NCBI GenBank assembly: GCA_049509675.1
Contig: JBEKZQ010000078.1
Coordinates: forward strand, 1 to 16,573
DNA: 16,573 bases
Direction of reading: 5' to 3'
Source: JBEKZQ01 sp049509675
GTDB taxonomy: Bacteria > Planctomycetota > Planctomycetia > Pirellulales > Thermoguttaceae
In this document: piece by piece, positions 1 through 6,114 of the stretch
Layout: the number at the start of each line of letters is the position of its first letter
How positions within the stretch are numbered: the stretch's first letter is position 1
Program-made: the position numbers and the translations under genes
The notes under the pieces: generated by a model
What the model was told of the DNA's origin: nothing
Databases searched by the model: none
What the model saw: the letters and a program-made list of their open reading frames with translations, nothing else

Positions 1-12
1 TGGCCAGTTGCC

Positions 13-41
13 CGTAGGACGGATTGCCAATCCGTCCTACG
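13..41. repeat. Perfect 13-bp inverted repeat (REP-like hairpin)
   Basis: The arm CGTAGGACGGATT (13-25) is followed by loop GCC and its exact reverse complement (29-41). It lies about 40 nt past the stop of the LTxxQ gene. On that strand no T-tract follows, so a dispersed REP-like palindrome is a better reading than a canonical terminator. It may still protect the 3' end of the transcript. Confidence 0.75.
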
Positions 42-80
42 ATGATTGATCAACTTGCTCTTTGAACGGCCCGTACACGG

Positions 81-632
81 TTACTTTCCCTGCGTGTCGC
101 CGTCCTTCTTTTCCTCGCGGTTCTTCCGGCGGCCCTTGCCCGAATCTTTCATCTTCTGCATCTGCGCCTTCACCTGATCCTTCTGCTCGGGGGTCAACAC
201 GTCCATGACCTTGTCGCGGAATGCCTTCATGGTCTCTTGGATTTGCTTGCGGGCCTCGGTCTGGCGAGTCTTCTGTTCGTCGCTGAGATTGAGGGCCTTT
301 TCAAAGGCTTCGCGGTTCTCGCGGAAGCCCTTGCCGGACGATTGCGCGGTCTTGAACGCTTCGGCGCGGGCCGTCTTCTGCTCCGCCGTGAGAATGTCTT
401 CCGACTTCTTCAAAGCGTCCTTGAGCTTGGGGCCATACTCCTTCTTCAGGTCCGCGATCTTGGCTTTCTGGTCGTCGGTCAAAGTCAGGTCCTTGACGAA
501 TGCGTCCATGCGCTCGACCATGAAATCGGCTGAGCGGCGGGGCGCCTTCTTCGCCGGTTCGTCAGCCGCCGAGAGCTTGCTGACAGTGGTCAGCGAAACG
601 GCAAGTGCCAGTACGATACTCACGATTCTCAT
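81..632 (-). CDS. Secreted LTxxQ-motif (Spy/CpxP-like) protein
   Basis: A 183-residue exported helical protein. Residues 1-22 form a Sec signal peptide (MRIVSIVLALAVSLTTVSKL, likely cleaved near SAA-D). The mature part is Lys/Glu-rich and carries four LTxxQ-like motifs: LTLTDDQ (~50), ILTAEQ (~80), LNLSDEQ (~114) and VLTPEQ (~145), each followed by a charged helix. This is the pattern of Spy/CpxP-type periplasmic chaperones and metal-stress proteins. The C-terminus is strongly basic and hydrophilic (KGRRKNREEKK). The ATG at 632 is chosen because AGGAG lies 7 nt upstream; the ATG at 638 would be only 1 nt from it. The frame stays open upstream to 722. It follows the Tyr-rich secreted gene by about 100 nt and may be the last member of the BlaI/M56 block. 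Its exact role is not known. Confidence 0.8.
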   Translation of the reverse strand: MRIVSIVLALAVSLTTVSKLSAADEPAKKAPRRSADFMVERMDAFVKDLTLTDDQKAKIADLKKEYGPKLKDALKKSEDILTAEQKTARAEAFKTAQSSGKGFRENREAFEKALNLSDEQKTRQTEARKQIQETMKAFRDKVMDVLTPEQKDQVKAQMQKMKDSGKGRRKNREEKKDGDTQGK

Positions 633-734
633 CTTCATTCTCCTATGCAACGTGACATAAAGGAACACACGATACAAAGGCCGCTGTCCGCGCCGGACAA
701 CAAGGCCGACAATCCGCGGCATAGAACCGCGTTA

Positions 735-1499
735 CTACTTCGTCTTTCCGGTCGAGCGAGGTCTCGATGACTGCGGTTTGGCGGGGGGGGGCGTGGATAC
801 AGTCGGCTTGGTGGTGGAGGTGGGGTTGGTGGTGGTCGATGTCGAACCACCGCCGGAGCTCCCCGCTTTGCTGGTGCTGCTTCCAGAAGGCCCCGTATAA
901 CTGCCCGAAGCATAGGGATTGGCCGTATACGGGGGGTAATACCCAGGATATGCCGGATAATATCCCGGATTATATCCCGAATACGGGCGGCGATAATAAC
1001 CGGGATACTCGGCTGGCGGCGGACCCTCGGAGGAGGACGGGAACTGGCCGGCAGCGGGCTGATCCTGGGCTGTTTGCAGGGGCTTCGCCGGCCCTTCCGC
1101 CTTACCGAGAATAGCCTGGATGCTCGTGCGAATCTTCTTCCGCAACTCCCTCAACTCGTCGGCGGCGCTGGCCCTCTCGCCCGAATCCTTGGCCGCTTCG
1201 ACGCGCTCCAATGCCGTTCGCAACGCGCCTTCGTTCTCGGACTTGAGGTTGTCGTACTGCTCCTTCTGCTGAGCGTTCAGGACGGCGCCTGCGGGCAGTC
1301 GGAATGCCGATTTGACCGCCGCATCGTTTCTCACTTGCCAGTTTGTGGCCGCCGGCTTCTTCGTAACGGCGGAATCGCCCGCATTCGGGTAAGGCGTACC
1401 GACGTCGTCTTTGACTTCCTGGGCCGGCAAGCAAGCCACCCAACCAAACGTGAGCAGAATAGTCGCCATGACTTGTCCGTAGAATAGATTCCTGGACAT
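735..1499 (-). CDS. Secreted protein with Tyr/Pro/Gly-rich tail
   Basis: A 254-residue protein. An N-terminal hydrophobic stretch (residues 8-28, ending CLPAQE) looks like a signal peptide. Residues 70-132 form a charged helical segment (LNAQQKEQYDNLK, ADELRELRKKIRTSIQAILG) resembling an LTxxQ unit, so it may be a distant relative of the gene at 81-632. Residues 160-205 are a low-complexity stretch of PGYY/YPGYY repeats. The tail is Ser/Thr/Gly-rich, then basic. The start at 1499 is supported by GGAGAGAAGGA directly upstream; the frame is open to 1565. A perfect -35 box (TTGACA) lies about 125 nt upstream. No enzyme motif is visible. Surface or cell-wall association is inference from composition only. 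Confidence 0.72.
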   Translation of the reverse strand: MSRNLFYGQVMATILLTFGWVACLPAQEVKDDVGTPYPNAGDSAVTKKPAATNWQVRNDAAVKSAFRLPAGAVLNAQQKEQYDNLKSENEGALRTALERVEAAKDSGERASAADELRELRKKIRTSIQAILGKAEGPAKPLQTAQDQPAAGQFPSSSEGPPPAEYPGYYRRPYSGYNPGYYPAYPGYYPPYTANPYASGSYTGPSGSSTSKAGSSGGGSTSTTTNPTSTTKPTVSTPPPAKPQSSRPRSTGKTK

Positions 1500-1600
1500 T
1501 CCTTCTCTCCCCTTGTTAGACCACCACGGCCGCGGCCCTTGCCCGAACGGCCCGCAGCCTCTCAAACGACACCTGGCCCGATTCCCTTTCCAATCAATTT

Positions 1601-1629
1601 AACCTACCTGTTAGGCGAAAGCGTGTCAA
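1601..1629 (-). promoter_or_regulatory. Candidate promoter of the Tyr-rich secreted gene
   Basis: Read on the minus strand, TTGACA (1629-1624) is followed by a 17-nt spacer and TAGGTT (1606-1601), a weak -10. Transcription would start near 1594, giving a leader of about 95 nt. The -35 box is perfect but the -10 matches only 3 of 6 positions. Confidence 0.35.
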
Positions 1630-1729
1630 ATGCCCATTGACGCTCACGCCACCTTCGGGTGGTGCCAGTTTTCGTCCGGCCGGGAACGACCGTGTTCGGC
1701 CTCGTTGCATTATATTCCAAGGCTCAATA

Positions 1730-1798
1730 GGAAAAGCGAGTGGCCGGCGGCCGCCTTCGGCATCGCCTGTGCAGTCGCGCGATGCCGAAGGTCGCCGG
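1730..1798 (-). terminator. Hairpin terminator after the M56 gene
   Basis: The arm CCTTCGGCATCGC (1754-1766) is exactly complementary to GCGATGCCGAAGG (1779-1791), with a 12-nt loop. CCGGCG (1744-1749) and CGCCGG (1793-1798) extend the stem past a bulge. On the minus strand the hairpin starts 5 nt after the M56 stop and is followed by CGCTTTTCC, a short T-run. This fits an intrinsic terminator, possibly leaky. Confidence 0.55.
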
Positions 1799-1802
1799 TA
1801 GC

Positions 1803-2798
1803 TCACCTACTGCCGCCGCGCTCGGCCAATCGCTTGATCTGCTCGCGCAACTCCTGGATCTCCCGATGCATCTGCTGGAGTTCACTTCGCAACTCTTGCA
1901 CGCCGTTGCCGGCGCCGGGGCCGGAACGAGAGTCGGCTGGCGGGCGCCGTCCTTCGTTCGGACGTCCTTCCGAACGCGCCTCGTTGCGGACATCCGACGC
2001 TGCAGTCCGCCGCGTTGTTGGTTCGTAATTCGGACGCGATTCCGAACGCGGCTCGTTCTTGATTTGCTCGGCCATGCGCAGCAAGCGATCGGCGTCGGCT
2101 TGCAAGCCGGCGGCCTTCAGATTCTCGGCCGCGGCCCGCAGGTGCTGTACGCGCGCTTCCACGTCGCCCGACGATGGCGAGCGGCGGGCGCCAGGGCCCG
2201 GCTCGGAACCGCGCGGGTACATTCTGGCCATGATCGCCTGCGCTTCCTGCTTCAAGCGATCTGCGTCCTCGTGCTTCCCCTCTCTTTCCAGTTGTTCCAC
2301 CTTCTGTCTGATCGCCTGCAATTGTTGGCGAAGTTTCTCGCGTTCGGGTTCGGCAAGGGGCGCGCCGGCAGGTCCGGACTCGGGGCCTCCACGGCGGAAC
2401 TTCTGCATCAGTTCAGACGCCTCGCGCTTGACGTGCTCGGCTTCGTCGTGTTTGCCCTGCTTCTCCAACTCTTCGACCTTCTGCTTCATCGCCTGGAGTT
2501 GGCGGTACATCTGCTCGCGCTCCGGACTGACACGGCCGCCCGGATGGATCTTCTGGGCGAGTTCCGAGGCCTCGCGCTTCAGGTGCTCGGCCTCTTCGTG
2601 TTTGCCTTCTCTTTCCAGTTGCTGGATCTTCTGGATCATCGAATCCAGTTTCTGCTGTTGCTCGGCGCGGTCGCCCGCGGCAGGCTGCGGTCTTTCACCG
2701 CGCTCCTGGGCCACCGCCTGGCAGGGGTTGCTGCCCAGCAGTGCCCACAAAGCGGTTGCGGCCAAGGAACATCGCCACGAAGTCTTCAACACACCCAT
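1803..2798 (-). CDS. Possible independently translated secreted coiled-coil repeat protein (in frame with M56)
   Basis: An ATG inside the M56 frame (codon 493, at 2798) has GGAGA 7 nt upstream. What follows reads as a typical Sec signal peptide: MGVLKTSW, then a hydrophobic core (SLAATALWALLG) and a cleavage-like site near CQAVA-QE. The product would be 331 residues: an exported, highly charged helical protein with three copies of a hairpin unit spaced 50 and 59 residues apart and a terminal coiled coil. No stop separates it from the M56 part. Either the two genes have fused by loss of a stop, or the segment is made both as an M56 tail and as its own product. The ribosome site and signal peptide are visible; use of the start is inference. 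Confidence 0.5.
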   Translation of the reverse strand: MGVLKTSWRCSLAATALWALLGSNPCQAVAQERGERPQPAAGDRAEQQQKLDSMIQKIQQLEREGKHEEAEHLKREASELAQKIHPGGRVSPEREQMYRQLQAMKQKVEELEKQGKHDEAEHVKREASELMQKFRRGGPESGPAGAPLAEPEREKLRQQLQAIRQKVEQLEREGKHEDADRLKQEAQAIMARMYPRGSEPGPGARRSPSSGDVEARVQHLRAAAENLKAAGLQADADRLLRMAEQIKNEPRSESRPNYEPTTRRTAASDVRNEARSEGRPNEGRRPPADSRSGPGAGNGVQELRSELQQMHREIQELREQIKRLAERGGSR

Positions 2799-4274
2799 CG
2801 TCGTCTCTCCTTGCGTGAAAGAAACCCGGGCAGGCGCCCAGGCGGTACCAAGAATTGCTATCAGGGCCAGTGCTACGGGCAACATGGCATGAGTGAAGGC
2901 GAGCCGGGCTCGGCCGGGCGCTCGCCATGCCCGGCGGCCAAAAATCCTGCCGCCGACAGCCGGCGATAATAAGGACCTTTCGCCTGTTGTTCCGGTTTGT
3001 ATCGCTTCGAACCGCCCGAGGTGCAACAACCGCTCGACGCGGCGGCCCAGGCCGGACTGGAAACCGCCGCCCTCGACCGACAGGCCGGCCCGCGGACGCG
3101 CCCGCACCAACCGCCGACCCAATCGCACCAGGACTTCGGCCAAGGTGCAGGGGCCGTCGGGCAGCAGCAGGCTGGCTTCATCGGCCGCCGCCTCGCTGGC
3201 GGCGCGAAGCCGCAACCGACACCACCACGCCAGCGGATGCCACCATGACAAAGCGCAAATGGCCAGCGAGATCGACTGCCAAACCGGGTCCCCAGCGGCC
3301 AAATGGGCCAGTTCGTGAACCAGGATCGCCTCTTGCTGCCGCGCGTTGAAATCATCAGTAAACTCGGCGGGCAGCACGAGCGTCGGACGCCACAGGCCAA
3401 ATACCACCGGCGCGGCCAATCGACGCGATGTCAATATCCGCACCGGCCGGCGAATTCCTAAACGTGCGGCCAACGTGCTGACGCAGGCGCAAGTCGAGGC
3501 GTCATGCGCCGAAGAGCATCGATGACGAAAGCCCCACTGCACGCCGCAACTCCACGCCATGCGTCCCAGCACGGCCACGCTGCCCAGCATCCAAACCAGC
3601 CCCGGCCACCAGGTGGCTGCCGGCCGGGTCAACACTACGGCAGATATGGCCGACCCCTTCGCATCTGCACTGGCGGAGCCAGTGGCACCCGGAGTGGCGG
3701 AGCCAGTGCCATCCGCGGGCTGGGTGGCACTGGCTTTGCCAGTGTTCTTTCTTGCGACGGCCTTTTCGGGCCAAGTCAACGCTGTAGCAGCACTGGCGGA
3801 GCCAGTGGCATCCGGACTGGCGGAGCCAGTGGCATCCGCGGGCTGGGTGGCACTGGCTTTGCCAGTGTTCTTTCTTGCGACGGCCTTTTCGGGCCAAGTC
3901 AATGTTGCGGCAGCACTGGCGGAGCCAGTGGCACCCGGCGAAGGCTCTTCTCCCGCCAGGTTCATCGCGCCGAAACACTGGCCGAGCCAGTGGCACCCGC
4001 ACTGGCCGAGGCAGCGGCACGCCGCGGAAGCTGAACGGAACCCGGTCGCCGGGCCCAATTGGGAAAGGGCCGGTCCGACACCCGTCGACTGCAACAGCAC
4101 CAAGGCCAAGAGCCCCAGGGCCGTGACCTGCCAAAGCGTGCGCTCGGCAACCGCCGACCGGCACCATCGCGCGGACACGGCGGCCAGGGCAACGATAGCC
4201 GTGGCGCCGAGACCGAACACCAACAGCAACTCCCACCACAGTCGCAATTCCGGCGCGAGGTAACCTGTCATCAC
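1803..4274 (-). CDS. M56 (BlaR1-like) membrane metallopeptidase with coiled-coil repeat C-terminus
   Basis: An 823-residue frame. Residues 12-36 and 47-66 are membrane helices. Residues 85-210 are a low-complexity insert translated from palindromic repeats. TM3 is ~222-241. The zinc protease motif HELAH is at 320-324, followed by a helix with WWHPLAWW (344-351) and then E361/D365, the expected M56 pattern. TM4 is ~460-480. M56 proteins sense envelope signals and cleave BlaI-family repressors. The BlaR1 penicillin-binding sensor is absent. Instead residues 535-823 are charged helices with three close copies of a unit containing LEREGKHEEAEHLKREASEL, a weaker fourth copy, and a final coiled coil. 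The first codon is GTG (4274), with ATG at 4271 and GGGGGG 8 nt before that ATG. blaI ends 13 nt upstream, so the two are an operon. The C-terminal module may be a separate protein (see 1803-2798). Confidence 0.85.
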   Translation of the reverse strand: MMTGYLAPELRLWWELLLVFGLGATAIVALAAVSARWCRSAVAERTLWQVTALGLLALVLLQSTGVGPALSQLGPATGFRSASAACRCLGQCGCHWLGQCFGAMNLAGEEPSPGATGSASAAATLTWPEKAVARKNTGKASATQPADATGSASPDATGSASAATALTWPEKAVARKNTGKASATQPADGTGSATPGATGSASADAKGSAISAVVLTRPAATWWPGLVWMLGSVAVLGRMAWSCGVQWGFRHRCSSAHDASTCACVSTLAARLGIRRPVRILTSRRLAAPVVFGLWRPTLVLPAEFTDDFNARQQEAILVHELAHLAAGDPVWQSISLAICALSWWHPLAWWCRLRLRAASEAAADEASLLLPDGPCTLAEVLVRLGRRLVRARPRAGLSVEGGGFQSGLGRRVERLLHLGRFEAIQTGTTGERSLLSPAVGGRIFGRRAWRAPGRARLAFTHAMLPVALALIAILGTAWAPARVSFTQGETTMGVLKTSWRCSLAATALWALLGSNPCQAVAQERGERPQPAAGDRAEQQQKLDSMIQKIQQLEREGKHEEAEHLKREASELAQKIHPGGRVSPEREQMYRQLQAMKQKVEELEKQGKHDEAEHVKREASELMQKFRRGGPESGPAGAPLAEPEREKLRQQLQAIRQKVEQLEREGKHEDADRLKQEAQAIMARMYPRGSEPGPGARRSPSSGDVEARVQHLRAAAENLKAAGLQADADRLLRMAEQIKNEPRSESRPNYEPTTRRTAASDVRNEARSEGRPNEGRRPPADSRSGPGAGNGVQELRSELQQMHREIQELREQIKRLAERGGSR
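3660..4022. repeat. Palindromic repeat cluster inside the M56 gene
   Basis: At least seven copies or near-copies of CACTGGC-NNN-GCCAGTG occur, with loop GGA (3668, 3791, 3914, and variants at 3692 and 3815), TTT (3728, 3851) or CGA (3976). Two tandem 123-bp units (about 3692-3814 and 3815-3937) each contain a GGA-loop palindrome, a TTT-loop palindrome and a shared stretch with TTCTTTCTTGCGACGG. The period is 41 codons, so the frame is kept. The repeats are read in two different frames: ATGSAS in most copies and CHWLGQC near residue 94. Confidence 0.9.
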
Positions 4275-4287
4275 CTGTGCCCCCCGT

Positions 4288-4671
4288 TCATTTCCTAGCC
4301 TTGTGCTGCTCGATCAACTCCTCCAACTCAGCCAACTCACGCCGACTGACCTCTCGGGTCCGCAGCAGGTGGCTCACGGTATCGGCCAGGCTGCCGGCAA
4401 ACAAACGCTCCACCAGGTCGTCGGCCATGCTCCGGGTCACCTCTTCGGCGGTAACCAAGGGCTCGTAGACGAACTGCCGGCCTTTCTGGACATGCGCCAC
4501 GAACTGGCGATCTTCCATCTTCCGCAGCATGGTGGCCACCGTGGTGTAGGCCAACGGTTCGTCCGCCAGCCCGCGCTGCACCTCGGCCACCGTGGCGGCC
4601 CCGGCATTCCAAAGGACCTTCATGATCTGTAGCTGAAGGTCGCCCAAGCGATAGGTCGGTTTCGGCGTCAT
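4288..4671 (-). CDS. blaI: BlaI/MecI/CopY-family transcriptional repressor
   Basis: A 127-residue regulator of normal length for the family. Residues 7-75 form the winged helix: LGDLQLQIMKVLWNAG, then TVAEVQRGL, then the recognition helix and wing region AYTTVATMLRKMEDR and GRQFVYEP. Residues 78-127 form the dimerisation helices, including RSMADDLVERLFAGSL. BlaI dimers bind a dyad operator and are inactivated by cleavage by the partner M56 peptidase, encoded 13 nt downstream. The start ATG (4671) has GGGAG about 11 nt upstream, at the edge of a hairpin. A dyad overlaps the promoter, so autorepression is likely. The target signal is unknown, as the partner has no beta-lactam sensor. The symbol is used in the family sense only. 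Confidence 0.92.
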   Translation of the reverse strand: MTPKPTYRLGDLQLQIMKVLWNAGAATVAEVQRGLADEPLAYTTVATMLRKMEDRQFVAHVQKGRQFVYEPLVTAEEVTRSMADDLVERLFAGSLADTVSHLLRTREVSRRELAELEELIEQHKARK

Positions 4672-4684
4672 GTTTCAATCCGCT

Positions 4685-4703
4685 CCCGCCGATCGTCGGC
4701 GGG
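4685..4703. repeat. Leader hairpin next to the blaI ribosome site
   Basis: CCCGCCGA (4685-4692) and TCGGCGGG (4696-4703) are exact complements around loop TCG. On the minus strand the 3' arm ends in GGG, which forms part of the GGGAG ribosome site for blaI. It could be a repeat or a translational control hairpin. Confidence 0.5.
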
Positions 4704-4736
4704 CTAATGGCTCCTTGCCTGTGAACTATAGCGGTA

Positions 4737-4764
4737 ATACTACCACGGTAGTTTTGCCTGTCAA
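4737..4764 (-). promoter_or_regulatory. blaI promoter with overlapping BlaI operator
   Basis: On the minus strand TTGACA (4764-4759) is followed by a 16-nt spacer and TAGTAT (4742-4737), 4 of 6 matches to the -10. The perfect dyad ACTACC-AC-GGTAGT (4739-4752) covers the spacer and -10. It matches the TACnnnnGTA form of BlaI/CopY operators. Repressor binding here would block RNA polymerase, giving autorepression of blaI-M56. Confidence 0.65.
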
Positions 4765-4840
4765 GGGGCAGAGCAAAATTGGGGGGAAATCCTCACAAAT
4801 CGCTGGACAGATTCACCCTATCGTGGCAGAATAAGCCGGG

Positions 4841-5875
4841 TTAGCGCCAGTCTTCCGGCCGTTGTTGGCGCCAATCGGCCAGGGCGCTTTCGAGCGTGAA
4901 GCGATACGGGTAGCCCAACTCGCGCAACACGCGCGGCACGATGTTGTTCGAGCGAACCAGCTTGCGAATGCGTACCGGATCGACGGGCTGATTGATGTGC
5001 AGCAACCGGCCGGCGGCCCCCACGACGTGCGAAGCGGCCAATAGCGCCGGATAAGGCAGGCTGGGCACAAACCGCTTCACGCCCGCCTCCCGGCAGACCG
5101 CCTGCACGTACTCTTCCACGGTCGGCGGCGGATCCATGGTGAAATTGAAGAGCATCGTCGCGAGCTTCTCGCTTGCCTGCCGCTGGAGCATCCACGTAAT
5201 GGCATGGCACAGTTCCTTGACGTATCCGCCTGCCTTGCGCGTGCGGCGATTGCCGGTGTAGCAAAAGGAATGCCGCAGCACGGCCCGCACCAGCCGGGTG
5301 ACGTTGCCGCCTTCGCCCGGTCCAAAGACCACGCCGGGCCGCACGATCAACAAGCGGCGGTTGGGGTCCGCACCGCTCCATGCCAAGTGGATTTTCTCGG
5401 CTGCCAACTTCGAGGCCCCGTAGGCCGTGACCGGCGCGGGCAGCGAGTTCTCGTCCTTCTCCTCCTCGGTCGGACCATAGGGAGCGATGCTGCTGGAGAA
5501 CACGATCCAGGGGCAGCCGACGCGCTCCGCCCAGGCGCAGACGTTCTCGGCCCCGCACAGATTCGTGGCGAAGTATTCCTCCGCTGCATGCCCCGGCTCG
5601 CGGTGTACGGCGGCCAGGTTCACCACCAGGTCGGCACGGTCGGGCAGTTCCTTGTCGGGCAGCGCGTGGCGGACATCGACCGGCACGAAACGCAACCGCC
5701 CGCAACGGCACCCTGCCTCCAACTCCGGCAGCCAGGCGTCGATCACCAGGGGCCGAGTGTCGGCCAGGACTACCTGTTCGGCAAGCCCACTGGCAAACAG
5801 GTGACTGGCCAGATGCTTGCCGATGAAGCCGGTTCCGCCGAACAGCACACAAGTCTGAGCTGGATTCCAAGACAC
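4841..5875 (-). CDS. NAD-dependent epimerase/dehydratase (extended SDR)
   Basis: A 344-residue sugar-nucleotide-type enzyme. The Rossmann motif GGTGFIG is at 13-19, followed by VVLADTRP at the end of beta-2. The catalytic set is S128 (VFSSSIAPYG), Y152 and K156 (YGASK), with LLIVRPGVVFGPGEGG at 176-190. The C-terminal half is the variable substrate domain; NDP-sugar use is family inference and the exact sugar cannot be told. The start is taken as GTG at 5875: AAAGAGG lies 9 nt upstream and the Rossmann strand begins at residue 9. The frame is open much further upstream, but that part is antisense to the methyltransferase and has no domain. The gene is divergent from 6115-7644 across 239 bp, so control may be shared. 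Confidence 0.85.
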   Translation of the reverse strand: MSWNPAQTCVLFGGTGFIGKHLASHLFASGLAEQVVLADTRPLVIDAWLPELEAGCRCGRLRFVPVDVRHALPDKELPDRADLVVNLAAVHREPGHAAEEYFATNLCGAENVCAWAERVGCPWIVFSSSIAPYGPTEEEKDENSLPAPVTAYGASKLAAEKIHLAWSGADPNRRLLIVRPGVVFGPGEGGNVTRLVRAVLRHSFCYTGNRRTRKAGGYVKELCHAITWMLQRQASEKLATMLFNFTMDPPPTVEEYVQAVCREAGVKRFVPSLPYPALLAASHVVGAAGRLLHINQPVDPVRIRKLVRSNNIVPRVLRELGYPYRFTLESALADWRQQRPEDWR

Positions 5876-6114
5876 GCGCGTGGTCCTCTTTACCGGTCGA
5901 ATAAGATTCCTTTGTTTGTGCGGATTGTACGCGGGCGTTCCATCCGGGATCCCCTGGCAAACGGCTGCGGCCATTAACCAATATAGCAGCTTGGCGGAGA
6001 ATCGGAGTGCGGAACGCCTTCCTGGCCCCGGTTTTTCGCGGAATCGACACTGTCGAAGGGTCGTGAAGATTCCCGCTGGAAAATTGCCGGCCAACAATGT
6101 AAGGATAAGACACT

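Larger units (their letters stand above)
1500..1802. other. Intergenic stretch with terminator hairpin and promoter
   Basis: These 303 bp separate the M56 gene stop (1803) from the Tyr-rich gene start (1499). They hold a long hairpin next to the M56 stop, a TTCG-loop hairpin (arms CCACC/GGTGG, 1649-1662) and a candidate sigma-70-like promoter for the next gene. No coding frame here looks real. Confidence 0.6.

Noticed and set aside
1740..2969. 409-codon plus-strand open frame
   Set aside because: It is antisense to the coiled-coil and M56 coding sequence, with Leu/Arg-rich composition expected from the reverse of a Glu/Lys/Gln-rich gene, and no domain or ribosome site.
3660..4022. CRISPR array
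   Set aside because: Repeats are palindromic, unevenly spaced, lack unique spacers of constant size and lie within a coding sequence; no cas gene is present.
3502..4239. 245-codon minus-strand frame rich in CHWLRQC and HWQSQCHPA
   Set aside because: Alternative-frame translation of the palindromic repeats inside the M56 gene.
4818..6113. 431-codon minus-strand frame over the epimerase
   Set aside because: A shifted frame of the epimerase gene; the Rossmann GGTGFIG and YGASK motifs are in the 4841-5875 frame.
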